Of a stretch of DNA of 64,000 nucleotides, positions 1 through 8,405 are shown in pieces (positions within the stretch are counted from its first letter, which is position 1; each line of letters opens with the position of its first letter). Source of the DNA: Hymenobacter canadensis. Lineage in GTDB: Bacteria; Bacteroidota; Bacteroidia; Cytophagales; Hymenobacteraceae. The DNA is taken from NCBI RefSeq assembly GCF_027359925.1, contig NZ_CP114767.1:2914001-2978000 (forward strand), in the 5' to 3' direction. The translations under genes and the position numbers were made by a program. The notes under the pieces are model-generated. The model worked only from the letters and a program-made list of their open reading frames with translations, was not told where the DNA came from and made no database searches.

Positions 1-2
1 GC

Positions 3-1529
3 AAGCTCACCAAAGACCGGTGGGAAGTGCGCGAGGCGGCCGGCCGCACCGTGCGGGTGAGCTACAACTTCTACGCCCATCAGATGGACGCCGGCGGCTC
101 CTGGCTCGACGAAAGCCAGCTGTACATGAACCCCGTGCAGGGCTTTATGTACGTGGAAGGCCGCCAGCACGAGCCCTGTCAGGTGCAGCTGCACCTTCCC
201 GAGGGCTGGCACCTGGCCTGCGGCCTCCCGCAAAGCGGACCCAACGTGCTGCAGGCCCAGAGCTTCGACCACCTCGCCGACTCGCCCTTTATTGCCAGCC
301 CCACGCTGCAGTACCGCAACTACGAGGTGCAGGGTCTCCCCTTCTACATCTGGATTCAGGGCGAGTGCCCCGTGGACTGGCAGCGGCTGGTGGCCGATTT
401 CCGGGCCTTCAGTCAGGAGCAGCTGACGCTGTTCGGCGCGTTTCCGGCCCAGGACTACCACTTCCTCAACCAGATTCTGCCCTACAAGCACTACCACGGC
501 GTCGAGCACCTCAACTCCACCGTCATTACGCTGGGCCCGGCCGAGCTGCTGATGACCGAAGGACTGTACAAGGAGCTGCTGGGCGTGAGCTGCCACGAAC
601 TGTTCCATGCCTGGAACATTAAGAGCATCCGGCCGACTGAGATGCAGCCCTACGACTACAGCAAGGAAAACTACTTCCGCACCTGCTTCATTGCAGAGGG
701 CGTCACGACGTACTACGGCGAGTACCTGCTGGCCCGGGCCCAGGTGCGCACCGCCGAGCAGTATTTCGCGGAGCTGAATACGGTGCTGCGCAAGCATTAC
801 GACGACTACGGCCGCTACCACCTCTCGCTGGCCGACGCCAGCATGGACCTGTGGCTGGACGGCTATAAGCCCGGCATTCCGGACCGCAAGGTGTCGGTGT
901 ACCACAAAGGCGCGCTGGTGGCGCTGCTGCTCGACCTCACGCTACGCCGCCTCTCTCAGCATCAGCGCAGCCTCGACGACGTGATGCGCCGCCTCTACGA
1001 GGAATTCGGCAAAACCGGCATCGGCTACACCGAAGACGACTACGTGCGCATCGTGACGGATGTGGCAGGGCGCGACATGAAGGCCTATTTCGACAAGTTT
1101 ATCTACGGCACGGCCCCGCTGGAAGAGCCGCTCGACAAGGCCTTGGCCTTTGTGGGCTGCACGCTGCGCATCACCGAAAACCTGTCGGCTTCCGAAGGCC
1201 TGTTTGGCTTCCGAACGGTAACTCGCAACGAAAGAACCGAAGTCACGGATATCCTGCCGAACTCACCGGCGGCGGCGGCTTTCACCGTCGATGACGAACT
1301 GGTGGCCGTGAACGGACGCCGCGTGGACATGAACCTGCAGAGCCTGCTTTCCGCCGACAGCGAACATCCGTACGAGGTTAGCGTATTCCGCCAAAACCGC
1401 CTGCTCACGGTGCCGCTGGCGGCCCGTGCCGGTGAGCGGTTCTGGCAGAAGATTACGATTGAAAAGCTTCCGGCAGCCACGGCTGAACAGCAGGCCAGTT
1501 ACCGGAACTGGCTGAAACAGGATTTTTAA
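3..1529 (+). CDS. M61 family metallopeptidase with PDZ domain, 5' truncated
   Basis: The reading frame is already open at base 3, so the gene starts upstream of the window; 508 residues are visible. The zinc motif HELFHAWN lies at visible residues 198-205, and a candidate third ligand, Glu, lies about 30 residues later in IAEGVTTYYGEY (about residue 232). This matches the M61 glycyl-aminopeptidase family (HExxH gluzincins). The last 120 residues look like a PDZ domain (ILPNSPAAAA followed by DELVAVNGRRV), the usual C-terminal partner in M61 enzymes. Members cleave N-terminal Gly or Ala, or act as broad aminopeptidases, often in the periplasm. A signal peptide cannot be judged because the N-terminus is missing. 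A lipoprotein gene follows 24 bp downstream and may be cotranscribed. Confidence 0.9.
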   Translation, partial: KLTKDRWEVREAAGRTVRVSYNFYAHQMDAGGSWLDESQLYMNPVQGFMYVEGRQHEPCQVQLHLPEGWHLACGLPQSGPNVLQAQSFDHLADSPFIASPTLQYRNYEVQGLPFYIWIQGECPVDWQRLVADFRAFSQEQLTLFGAFPAQDYHFLNQILPYKHYHGVEHLNSTVITLGPAELLMTEGLYKELLGVSCHELFHAWNIKSIRPTEMQPYDYSKENYFRTCFIAEGVTTYYGEYLLARAQVRTAEQYFAELNTVLRKHYDDYGRYHLSLADASMDLWLDGYKPGIPDRKVSVYHKGALVALLLDLTLRRLSQHQRSLDDVMRRLYEEFGKTGIGYTEDDYVRIVTDVAGRDMKAYFDKFIYGTAPLEEPLDKALAFVGCTLRITENLSASEGLFGFRTVTRNERTEVTDILPNSPAAAAFTVDDELVAVNGRRVDMNLQSLLSADSEHPYEVSVFRQNRLLTVPLAARAGERFWQKITIEKLPAATAEQQASYRNWLKQDF

Positions 1530-1553
1530 GCGCGGCGTTTTTTCACTATCCCC

Positions 1554-2369
1554 ATGTTTCGGCTTCGTGCACTAATAGTGGTTTTGCCGCTGGCAGTGCT
1601 AGTATTGAGTTGTTCTTTCCGTGGCCCTACGGAGCGCGCCCAGCCCGGCGTGCCGGTGGTGGCACCCGTGGCGCGGCTACCGCGCCCAGTTCCGCCCCGC
1701 ATCTACCGCCTCGGCCACCTCGACACGCTGGTGCAGGTGCCGGGCCGGGTGCTGCCCATTCATCAGGCGTCGCGGGGCACCTATGAGCGGCTACCCCAGC
1801 CGATCTGGCTGCCCGTGCCGCCGGCTTCAGCCGAGGAGGAAGAGGCCTTCGATTTTGAAGCCGAGGAGCGCAACCGCCTGCGCACGGCCGGCAAGAGCGT
1901 CCGGCGCGTCGGCAATACGCTGTGGCTTTACCCCGGCACGGCCAAGCCCCTGCGCCTGCTCAACAATCCCGCCGACAACCCCACTACCAACATCAGCTAC
2001 GAGTACCTGGCCACGCTGCCGGCCATCCGGCAGTGGCTGGTGGCCGTGCACCTCTACGAAGGCGGCTACTCCATGCTGGTCGACCAGCGCACCGGCCGCC
2101 GCACCCGCGTCTGGAGCGCCCCGGCCGTGGCCCCGGACGGCCGCCACTTCGTTTGCGGCAACTCCGACGTGCTGGCTCGCTACGAGCCCAGCGGTTTGCA
2201 GCTGTGGTCGGTAGACGGCAGCACGCTGCGCCTGCTATGGGAGCGCCAAACCGAGTGGGGCTGCACCCAGCCGCGCTGGCTTGACAACAAAACCATCCTC
2301 TTCGAGCAGGATTTTTTCGATAACGGCGACGTGGACACCCGGGTGGTGCGCCTGACCGTCGTGCCTTGA
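1554..2369 (+). CDS. Predicted lipoprotein of unknown function
   Basis: A 271-residue protein that starts with a hydrophobic signal ending in a lipobox (VLVLSC, Cys about residue 20), followed by a Pro-rich linker, so it is probably a lipidated envelope protein. The rest contains repeated short beta-type stretches, such as LWLYPGTAK, WLVAVHLYEGG and LQLWSVDGSTLRLLWE, that would suit a beta-propeller or similar sheet fold. I do not recognise a named family. It lies 24 bp after the M61 peptidase on the same strand and is probably in its operon. A long hairpin repeat begins just after its stop codon. Confidence 0.75.
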   Translation: MFRLRALIVVLPLAVLVLSCSFRGPTERAQPGVPVVAPVARLPRPVPPRIYRLGHLDTLVQVPGRVLPIHQASRGTYERLPQPIWLPVPPASAEEEEAFDFEAEERNRLRTAGKSVRRVGNTLWLYPGTAKPLRLLNNPADNPTTNISYEYLATLPAIRQWLVAVHLYEGGYSMLVDQRTGRRTRVWSAPAVAPDGRHFVCGNSDVLARYEPSGLQLWSVDGSTLRLLWERQTEWGCTQPRWLDNKTILFEQDFFDNGDVDTRVVRLTVVP

Positions 2370-2386
2370 GGTAGAAGTAAGTACAA

Positions 2387-2459
2387 AGAAATGAGAGGTG
2401 AGACTTTCGTTCTGATGGCCCGCTTGGGTTTCAGAACGAAAGTCTCACCTCTCATTTCT
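2387..2459. repeat. Perfect 29-bp inverted repeat
   Basis: Bases 2387-2415 and 2431-2459 are exact reverse complements around a 15-base loop. A third, partial copy of the right arm (TGTCTCACCTCT) follows at about 2462-2473. It sits between the convergent lipoprotein gene and the small minus-strand gene. It could work as a bidirectional terminator, but the size and the extra partial arm look more like a mobile palindromic repeat. Confidence 0.8.
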
Positions 2460-2480
2460 AATGTCTCACCTCTAAAAGAC

Positions 2481-2726
2481 CTAGTCGCCCTGGCGGCCGG
2501 GGCCTTTGCCGCCGCCGTCTACCGACATCGGTTTGTTGCCCTGCGGGTTGCTGCGGATGTTATTGACGCCTTCGCCGGCCGAGTTGCCGTCAGTGGTGTT
2601 GCCGTGGGCCGATACGTCGGTGGTGTTGGGGCTTTGCACCTGCGTGCTTTTCTTCTTGGTATTGGCAGCCGGGTTGACGGACGTTTTATCGTTGGTCAGG
2701 TCGGTTTGCTTCTTGCTCATGCTCAT
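2481..2726 (-). CDS. Small hydrophilic protein of unknown function
   Basis: An 81-residue, low-complexity, polar protein rich in Asn, Lys, Thr, Gly and Asp, with no membrane segment. It starts MSMSKKQ; the internal Met at codon 3 is an equally good start. The C-terminus is Gly-rich (GGGKGPGRQGD). Composition suggests an intrinsically disordered cytosolic protein. I cannot assign a family. The terminator at 2805-2836 separates it from the kinase gene upstream, so it is probably transcribed alone. Confidence 0.5.
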   Translation of the reverse strand: MSMSKKQTDLTNDKTSVNPAANTKKKSTQVQSPNTTDVSAHGNTTDGNSAGEGVNNIRSNPQGNKPMSVDGGGKGPGRQGD

Positions 2727-2804
2727 GGCCGTGTGGTTTACGGGTGGATGAATATTACTTCTACCCTGCCGCTGGCCGTGGGGTTGCGCAAAATTCGGGC
2801 ACGA

Positions 2805-2836
2805 AAAAGCCTCAGCCGGTGTGGGCTGAGGCTTTT
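2805..2836 (-). terminator. Rho-independent terminator after pfkB-type gene
   Basis: A GCCTCAGCC / GGCTGAGGC stem with a 6-base loop, flanked by A and T runs, lies 24 bp past the stop of the minus-strand PfkB kinase gene. Confidence 0.75.
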
Positions 2837-2859
2837 GGAACGTCGAGACGCCAACCAGA

Positions 2860-3792
2860 CTACGAAGCCACCGTGGCGGCCGGGGCTACGGCTACCAGAT
2901 CGGCGAACTGCTGCTCGCGGGCTTCGATTTCTTCCTGCGTGAGGTGTAGCAGCCGCTCGGTGCCGAATTTCTCCACGCAGAACGAAGCCATGGCCGAACC
3001 GTGAATCACGGCGCGCTTCATGTTCTCGAAGCTGATGTCGTCGGTGGCGGCCAGGTGGCCGATGAAGCCGCCCGCGAAGGTGTCGCCGGCGCCGGTCGGG
3101 TCGAATACTTCCTCCAACGGCAGCGCCGGGGCGAAGAAAATCTGCTTCTTATCGAAGAGCAGCGCGCCGTGCTCGCCTTTCTTGATGATGAGGTATTTGG
3201 GGCCCATTTCCAGGATGATCTTGGCGGCCTTCACCAACGAGTGCTGGCCCGAAAGCTGGCGGGCTTCCTCGTCGTTGATGCTGAGCACGTCCACCATTTC
3301 GATGGTCGTTTTCAGCTCGTCCAGCGCAATGTCCATCCAGAAGTTCATCGTGTCCATCACGATGAGCTTGGGCCGGTTGACGAGGCGCTGAATCACGAGG
3401 CGCTGAATCTGGGGCGTGAGGTTGCCCAGCATCAGGTACTTGCAATCCTGGTAGGAATCGGGCAGAATAGGGTCGAAATCGGCCAGCACGTTCAGCTCCG
3501 TCACCAGCGTTTCACGCGAGTTCAGGTCGTTGGCATACTTGCCCGACCAGAAGAACGACTTTTCGCCCTGCTTGATCTGTAGGCCCGTAGTGTCGGCGCC
3601 GTGCTGCTCCAGCAGGTCAATGTCGGATTGCGGGAAGTCGTCGCCGACTACGGCCACTAGCTTCACCGGCTTCACGGAGTAGCTCGCCGACAGCGAAATG
3701 TAGGTGGCCGCGCCACCAATGATTTTGTCGGTTTTGCCAAAAGGCGTTTCCAGGGCGTCGAACGCCACCGTACCGATTACGACCAGACTCAT
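2860..3792 (-). CDS. PfkB family carbohydrate/nucleoside kinase
   Basis: A 310-residue sugar or nucleoside kinase of the ribokinase (PfkB) superfamily. Visible signatures are the N-terminal substrate lid region with IGGAATYIS, and the family's second signature DPTGAGDTFAGGF with the catalytic-base Asp at about residue 237. A stretch ending in LIIKKGEHGALLF precedes it, as in other family members. I start at the ATG at 3792 because MSLVVIGTVAFDA is the typical beginning; the 16 extra codons upstream do not look like this family. The substrate cannot be settled: Bacteroidota members are often annotated as sugar or adenosine kinases. It is transcribed alone, ending in a clear terminator. Confidence 0.88.
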   Translation of the reverse strand: MSLVVIGTVAFDALETPFGKTDKIIGGAATYISLSASYSVKPVKLVAVVGDDFPQSDIDLLEQHGADTTGLQIKQGEKSFFWSGKYANDLNSRETLVTELNVLADFDPILPDSYQDCKYLMLGNLTPQIQRLVIQRLVNRPKLIVMDTMNFWMDIALDELKTTIEMVDVLSINDEEARQLSGQHSLVKAAKIILEMGPKYLIIKKGEHGALLFDKKQIFFAPALPLEEVFDPTGAGDTFAGGFIGHLAATDDISFENMKRAVIHGSAMASFCVEKFGTERLLHLTQEEIEAREQQFADLVAVAPAATVAS

Positions 3793-3931
3793 ATTCAGAG
3801 AGGAAAAAGGTGATTCATAGTAGAGGCTACAGCCTCGCAACGCCGCAAATATCCAAATCCTTCCGCATTAGCGCCGAATTTATTGCACCGATGCCGCCGC
3901 CAAGGCCACCGCAACTGCCTGACGGAAAAAG

Positions 3932-3964
3932 AAAAAGCCTCCGACGCAATGTCAGAGGCTTTTG
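3932..3964 (-). terminator. Terminator after tRNA-His
   Basis: A hairpin AAAAGCCTCCGAC / GTCAGAGGCTTTT with one internal mismatch starts about 6 bases past the 3' end of the minus-strand tRNA-His gene. Confidence 0.7.
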
Positions 3965-3969
3965 CAGTG

Positions 3970-4044
<75 letters not shown>

Positions 4045-4062
4045 GTGTTTGTTTTGGAGCAA

Positions 4063-4093
4063 CAAAAGTAGTGTACGAAAGTGCATTTGCAAA
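4063..4093 (-). promoter_or_regulatory. Bacteroidota-type promoter of tRNA-His
   Basis: On the minus strand, TTTG (4093-4090) is followed by 19 bases and TACTTTTG (4070-4063). This is a full match to the TTTG-N19-TAnnTTTG promoter of the Bacteroidota primary sigma factor, ending 18 bases before the tRNA. Confidence 0.8.
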
Positions 4094-4134
4094 CTTTGCT
4101 GGCAGTTTTTTTCTGGATGGCACGTTAATCTGCT

Positions 4135-4233
4135 GTCATCCTGAGCAGAGCGAAGGACCTTATTACGAATCAGCAAGCGGTTATCAGACCTACTGTTCGG
4201 GCGTGACAAGGTCCTTCGCAGGCTCAGGATGAC
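4135..4233. repeat. Long palindromic intergenic repeat (GTCAT-type)
   Basis: Arms at 4135-4161 and 4208-4233 are near-perfect reverse complements that begin GTCATCCTGAGC and end GCTCAGGATGAC, with a loop of about 46 bases. It belongs to the same family as the repeats at 10278, 17811, 33389 and 42395. It lies between tRNA-His and the helicase promoter. Confidence 0.8.
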
Positions 4234-4276
4234 CGTGGATTATCAGTTCACCGGAAAACGCCGCCTATATTCCCCG

Positions 4277-4284
4277 TACCTTTG
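4277..4284 (+). promoter_or_regulatory. -7 promoter element of DEAD-box helicase
   Basis: TACCTTTG matches TAnnTTTG and is followed by CGGC. It lies 22 bases before the ATG at 4307. No clear TTTG -33 element is visible. Confidence 0.55.
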
Positions 4285-4306
4285 CGGCTTGCAACACCCT
4301 TTTGAC

Positions 4307-5734
4307 ATGTCCGATACGCCGCAGGTGCCCGCCTTTTCCGATTTCAAGCTCAACAAGCAGCTATTCACGGCCGTAGCCGAGGCGGGCTTCACGGAGCCCA
4401 CGCCTGTGCAGGCGCAAACCATTCCGCTGCTGCTCGCCGGCCACGATATTTTGGGCATTGCCCAGACCGGCACCGGCAAAACGGCCGCCTTTGGTTTGCC
4501 GCTGCTGATGAAGGTGAAATACGCCCAGGGCACCAACCCGCGGGCCCTGGTGCTGGCCCCTACCCGCGAGCTGGCCATGCAGCTGGAAAGCCACCTCAAG
4601 AAGCTGGCCGTCTACACCGATCTGCGCATTTTCGCCATCTACGGCGGACTGGGCCCGAAAACGCAGATTGAAACCATTGCCGCCGGCGTCGATATTCTGA
4701 TTGCCACGCCGGGCCGCCTGCTGGAGCTGTACCTGCGCGGCGACCTGGTGCTGAAGGAGCTGAAAACGCTGGTGATGGATGAGGCCGACAAGATGATGGA
4801 CATGGGCTTCATGCCCCAGATCCGGCGCATTCTGGAAGTCATTCCGACCAAGCGCCAGAATGTGCTATTTTCGGCTACGATGCCCGAGAAGGTATCGGTG
4901 CTGAGCGAGGAGTTTCTGGAGTTTCCGGTGCGCGTGGAGGTAACGCCCGCCGCTACCTCGGCCCAGACCGTGACGCAGGAACTGTACGAAGTACCCAACC
5001 TGCTCACCAAAATCAACCTGCTGGAATACCTGTTTCTGGACTGGGACACCTTCAACCGCGTGATGATTTTCACGCGCACCAAAGAGCACGCCGACAATGT
5101 GGCCAGCTTCCTGACGCGCAAAGCCCACGGCGAGGTGCGGGCCATCCACGGCAACAAGGGCCAGAACATGCGCATCAACGCCATGGAGGCCTTCAAGGCG
5201 GGCGAGGTGCGCTTTCTGGTGGCTACCGATGTGGCCGCCCGCGGCATCGATGTGCCGCTGGTAAGCCACGTTATCAACTTCGACGTGCCCCTGATTTACG
5301 ACGACTACGTGCACCGCATCGGGCGCACGGGCCGGGCGCAGCATACGGGCGCGGCCATCACCTTCGCCAACGAGGCAGAAATGCACCACATGCAGAAGAT
5401 TGCCGAGCTGATCCGGCAGGAAATTCCGCTGGTGCCCATACCGCCCGCCGTGACGGTGATGCCCACCATGTTTGAGGAGCAGCAGGAAATGGACCGCGAA
5501 AAGGACGAGCGCCGCAAGCGCGAAGACCCCGAGTTCCAGGGCGCTTTCCACGAGCGCAAGGAATGGATCAAGGCCGGCGTCACGATTGATAAGCGCACCG
5601 GCCGCCCGTTTGTGGCCGGCCCCAACCGCAGCACCAAAGGCAGCAAAGCCAACTCCACCAAAGGCAGCGACTCGCGCCCCGGCAAGAAAGCCGTGAAAGC
5701 CGCCCGCGCCAAAGCCCGCACCAAGCGCAAGTAA
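4307..5734 (+). CDS. DEAD-box ATP-dependent RNA helicase
   Basis: A 475-residue superfamily 2 RNA helicase that unwinds or remodels RNA duplexes, for example in ribosome assembly or mRNA decay. The motifs appear in order: a Q motif (FTEPTPVQAQTIP), Walker A AQTGTGKTA with Lys at 58, PTREL, TPGRL, DEAD at 158-161, SAT, RGIDVP and HRIGRTGR. A strongly basic tail of about 60 residues, rich in Lys, Ser and Arg, follows and probably binds RNA. I start at ATG 4307, which follows a TAccTTTG element; the 26 upstream in-frame codons cover the promoter and repeat. The layout resembles RhlE/CsdA-type helicases, but I would not name a specific one. Confidence 0.95.
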   Translation: MSDTPQVPAFSDFKLNKQLFTAVAEAGFTEPTPVQAQTIPLLLAGHDILGIAQTGTGKTAAFGLPLLMKVKYAQGTNPRALVLAPTRELAMQLESHLKKLAVYTDLRIFAIYGGLGPKTQIETIAAGVDILIATPGRLLELYLRGDLVLKELKTLVMDEADKMMDMGFMPQIRRILEVIPTKRQNVLFSATMPEKVSVLSEEFLEFPVRVEVTPAATSAQTVTQELYEVPNLLTKINLLEYLFLDWDTFNRVMIFTRTKEHADNVASFLTRKAHGEVRAIHGNKGQNMRINAMEAFKAGEVRFLVATDVAARGIDVPLVSHVINFDVPLIYDDYVHRIGRTGRAQHTGAAITFANEAEMHHMQKIAELIRQEIPLVPIPPAVTVMPTMFEEQQEMDREKDERRKREDPEFQGAFHERKEWIKAGVTIDKRTGRPFVAGPNRSTKGSKANSTKGSDSRPGKKAVKAARAKARTKRK

Positions 5735-5823
5735 TCTGCTGTCATTGCGAGGACGAAGGAGATTCCGCGCATCAAGCGGCGTCAATCCTTCCTTTCGATG
5801 CGTTAAGCCTGAATTAAACAGAA

Positions 5824-5866
5824 AGCCCTCCGGCGTTAGGCTAATAACCTACTGCCGGAGGGCTCT
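5824..5866. terminator. Bidirectional terminator
   Basis: AGCCCTCCGGC (5824-5834) pairs with GCCGGAGGGCT (5854-5864) between the convergent helicase and membrane-protein genes. It is flanked by what may be a decayed repeat: GTCATTGC near 5741 and GCAATGAC near 5906. Confidence 0.7.
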
Positions 5867-5916
5867 CTGTTTATGGTCGTGGCGCGCTTAATGCAGGAAA
5901 TGCTGGCAATGACAAC

Positions 5917-6390
5917 CTACCGGTAGTGGTCGAAGATGGGTAAGTGGCTGAATTTCACGGCTAGCAGCGTGAAGGCGGCGCCCCACAGCACGGCGCTCCA
6001 GAGCATGTGCAGCATGATGCGCAGGCGCGGCACGTGCAGCTGCGTGGCAATGACGGTGCCGCCGATGGGGCTGAACAGAATGGGCGTGAGAAAGGCAATC
6101 CCGGCCATGCCGAAGCGCCGGAAGATGCCCACAATGCGGCGGCTCTTGCGGCTAAACAGCGGCTTGCCCTTGGCTTCGCGCCGCTGCCGCTGGTGCAGGG
6201 CCCACATCTTGCCCACGCTGGAAATCAGCACCACCGTCGTCATCATCCCCGCCACCGACAGCAGCCAGATCAGCGGCACCGGCACACCGGCGGCCACCCC
6301 GGCTACCGGGGCCGCCACAAACTTGACCATGCCCAGCAGGAAAACGGAAGCGTATTTAAGCAGTTGAGGCAGCACGGCAGCGAAAAACAC
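5917..6390 (-). CDS. Integral membrane protein, possibly of the small-multidrug-export type
   Basis: The frame is open to 6552, but the first 50 codons run into a palindromic repeat and look non-coding. I start at the GTG at 6390 (157 residues), where a hydrophobic N-terminus begins (VFFAAVLPQLLKYASVFLLG). About four membrane segments are visible, with a basic cytoplasmic loop in the middle (HQRQRREAKGKPLFSRKSRR). A Gly/Pro-containing segment (TPILFSPIGGTVIA) follows RRFGMAGIAFL, similar in layout to COG2426/Sm_multidrug_ex proteins; that assignment is tentative. Function and substrate are unknown. The start codon is uncertain. Confidence 0.6.
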   Translation of the reverse strand: MFFAAVLPQLLKYASVFLLGMVKFVAAPVAGVAAGVPVPLIWLLSVAGMMTTVVLISSVGKMWALHQRQRREAKGKPLFSRKSRRIVGIFRRFGMAGIAFLTPILFSPIGGTVIATQLHVPRLRIMLHMLWSAVLWGAAFTLLAVKFSHLPIFDHYR

Positions 6391-6482
6391 AGACAGAAAG
6401 CGAATCCTAAAAATACGACGAACTCCGGGAAGAGGTGCGTTACCATTCAAGGAAGAAACGCGGAAATCCGTTCCGAACAGGT

Positions 6483-6603
6483 TGTAGCGCGAAGCTCCTG
6501 CCTTCCGTGCACAAGCGAAGCGAGTATCCGGGGCCGCGCCAAATGATGCCACGCCAGATACTCGCTTCGCTCGTACGCGGAAGCAGGAGAGCTTCGCGTT
6601 ACA
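6483..6603. repeat. Long imperfect palindrome overlapping the upp stop codon
   Basis: Arms of about 46 bases (6483-6528 and 6557-6603) are imperfect reverse complements with a few indels and mismatches. They share cores such as GCGAAGCGAGTATC. The right arm includes the TAA stop of upp (6599-6601 on this strand), so the repeat forms the 3' end of the upp transcript. Confidence 0.75.
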
Positions 6604-7294
6604 GCTTGCTACCGTACGACAGGTCGCCGGCGTCGCCGAGGCCGGGCACGATGTAGGCCTGCTCGTTGAGCTTTTCGTCGATGGCGGCTACCCAGAGGGT
6701 GGCTTCCGGGATTTCGCGCGTTACGTGGGCCACGCCATCGGGCGAGGCAATGACGGCGGCAATGTGCACCTGGCGCGGCGTGCCGAAGCGCAGCATGGCC
6801 CGGTAGGTCTGCACCAGGCTCTTGCCCGAGGCCAGCATCGGGTCCACCAGAATCAGCACCCGTTCATCGAGGCTGGGCGCCGACAGGTAATCGACCTGCA
6901 CCTGCACCTGCGAGGTGCCTTCGATGCGGTAGGCGGCCGCAAAGGCGCTCGGCGACTGGTCGAAGTAGTTGAGGAAGCCCTGGTGAAACGGCAGGCCGGC
7001 GCGCAGCACCGTGGCCAGCACCGGAAAGTCGTGCAGCTGCAGGCTTCTGGCCTCGGCCAGCGGCGTCTTCACGCTTTTCTCCACGTAGCTGAGCTGGGAG
7101 CTGATGCGGTAGGCCATGATTTCGCCGAGACGCTGCAGATTGCGGCGGAACCGCAGCGAGTCGCGCTGCACGTCCACGTCGCGCAGTTCGGCCAGGAAGT
7201 GGTTGGCGATGGACGGCTCGGCGCACACTACGTGCACCCGAGTGTTTTCGGCGGCGGCAGAATCGGCCGGGAGAGGAGAGGTCAGCGCATCCAT
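6599..7294 (-). CDS. upp: Uracil phosphoribosyltransferase
   Basis: A 231-residue pyrimidine-salvage enzyme that converts uracil and PRPP to UMP and pyrophosphate. The PRPP-binding loop is at residues 151-159 (DPMLASGKS), and the C-terminal uracil-binding stretch is at 218-228 (GLGDAGDLSYG, preceded by YIVP). VLRAGLPFHQGF at about 96-107 is also typical. It is slightly longer than the common 208-210 residues because of an N-terminal tail of about 20 residues. Its start overlaps the end of the upstream GNAT gene by 13 bp, so translation is probably coupled. Its stop lies inside a palindromic repeat. Confidence 0.95.
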   Translation of the reverse strand: MDALTSPLPADSAAAENTRVHVVCAEPSIANHFLAELRDVDVQRDSLRFRRNLQRLGEIMAYRISSQLSYVEKSVKTPLAEARSLQLHDFPVLATVLRAGLPFHQGFLNYFDQSPSAFAAAYRIEGTSQVQVQVDYLSAPSLDERVLILVDPMLASGKSLVQTYRAMLRFGTPRQVHIAAVIASPDGVAHVTREIPEATLWVAAIDEKLNEQAYIVPGLGDAGDLSYGSKL

Positions 7295-8226
7295 TGCAGG
7301 TACCAGGGGCGTTGGGAGGTGAAGGAAAGGGCCGCGTAGGGAACGGGCGTGGCCCCGAAATTGGCGAAAAAACGGGCAATGGACGGTATCATGCCGCCCT
7401 CAAAGTCGAGCAGCAGCCCAGGCGTGCCGGCGTGCTGCCGAATCACGTAGTCGAGCAGCAGCAGCGGCGCCCCGGCTTTTTTGCCGGCCGGCGAGGCGGC
7501 GGCAAACAGGTACACCAGCTGCTCCCGGTAGCGCACAAACAGCGCCGCTGCCAGCAGTTCGCCGGTTTCGGGGTGGCGCACTTGTAGCGGCAGCGCCTGG
7601 CCGAGTGGCTGCAGACAGGCATACAGGGCCTGCAACTGTTGATAATGCTTCGGCTTGAGGCCAGCCGCTTCACCGCTGTGCTGCCGGAACAGGGCCAGCA
7701 TTTCGGTGATGTCGGGCAGCGGGACTACGCTTAGCGGGCCCGACTGCTGGCCGTTGAGACGCAGGCGGCGGCGGTAGTCGGCGGTATAGCCGGTCAACAG
7801 CGTGGCGTAGTCGGGGGCCAGCGGCAGGTGGTAGGTGCGGCGCTCAGTGAGCTGAAAGCCGGGCGGCTCAGATGCCAGCTCCTGCCCGGTGTGCAGCTGC
7901 AGGTAGCCCTGGGCATAGTGCCCGCGCAGCAGCGGCAGGTAGTCGAGCAGCTCGCGGTGGCGGCTGTCGGCAGTGGTGAGCAAACCCAGCTGCTGGGTGA
8001 AGGCCGGCTGATACAGAACCCGACCCCAGGGACGGCGGAGCGCGGGCAATGGCAACACGCTCACGTAGTGGCCCTGGGGGCTGGTTTCCACCACGGCATC
8101 CCAACGGCCGGCGGTAGCAGCCAGCCAGCCGCTTTGGGCATAGGGCACTTGCTGCGTGGCCCGGGCCACGCAGGCATCCCAGGCAGAGAGGTCGAGTTGA
8201 GGATGGCGGAGCAGCAGCAGGGGCAC
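7282..8226 (-). CDS. GNAT/FemAB-like acyltransferase
   Basis: About 314 residues. The C-terminal half has an N-acyltransferase layout (ELLAAALFVRYREQLVYLFAAASPAGKKAGAPLLLLDYVIR), and the whole protein resembles the duplicated FemAB/GNAT-6 type. The substrate is unknown. The open frame extends to 8352, but I choose the GTG at 8226. A textbook promoter (TTTG-N21-TAccTTTG, 8263-8231) ends four bases before this GTG, so any upstream start would lie inside or before the promoter. The message would then be leaderless. It overlaps upp by 13 bp, and the two form an operon. Confidence 0.7.
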   Translation of the reverse strand: MPLLLLRHPQLDLSAWDACVARATQQVPYAQSGWLAATAGRWDAVVETSPQGHYVSVLPLPALRRPWGRVLYQPAFTQQLGLLTTADSRHRELLDYLPLLRGHYAQGYLQLHTGQELASEPPGFQLTERRTYHLPLAPDYATLLTGYTADYRRRLRLNGQQSGPLSVVPLPDITEMLALFRQHSGEAAGLKPKHYQQLQALYACLQPLGQALPLQVRHPETGELLAAALFVRYREQLVYLFAAASPAGKKAGAPLLLLDYVIRQHAGTPGLLLDFEGGMIPSIARFFANFGATPVPYAALSFTSQRPWYLQWMR

Positions 8227-8230
8227 GCGC

Positions 8231-8263
8231 CAAAGGTACACGCGCCGGGCGTTGAGTGGCAAA
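8231..8263 (-). promoter_or_regulatory. Promoter of the GNAT-upp operon
   Basis: On the minus strand, TTTG (8263-8260), a 21-base spacer, then TACCTTTG (8238-8231). The G is four bases before GTG 8226, placing the transcription start at or almost at the start codon. Confidence 0.7.
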
Positions 8264-8357
8264 GAATCCGGGCAATGCCGGCTGCCGCCGCACGTTAGTA
8301 GTTGGCGCAGACCCTGGCAACCAGCCCTGTCGGCATCCGAGTGTTGTGCCAACTGCG

Positions 8358-8365
8358 TAGTTTTG
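8358..8365 (+). promoter_or_regulatory. -7 promoter element of the wzi-like gene
   Basis: TAGTTTTG matches TAnnTTTG, 40 bases before ATG 8406. It diverges from the GNAT promoter about 100 bp away. The -33 element is not clear. Confidence 0.5.
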
Positions 8366-8405
8366 CGACCAGGCTGCCGGATTTGTGTATGTGGCCTACC
8401 TCTTT

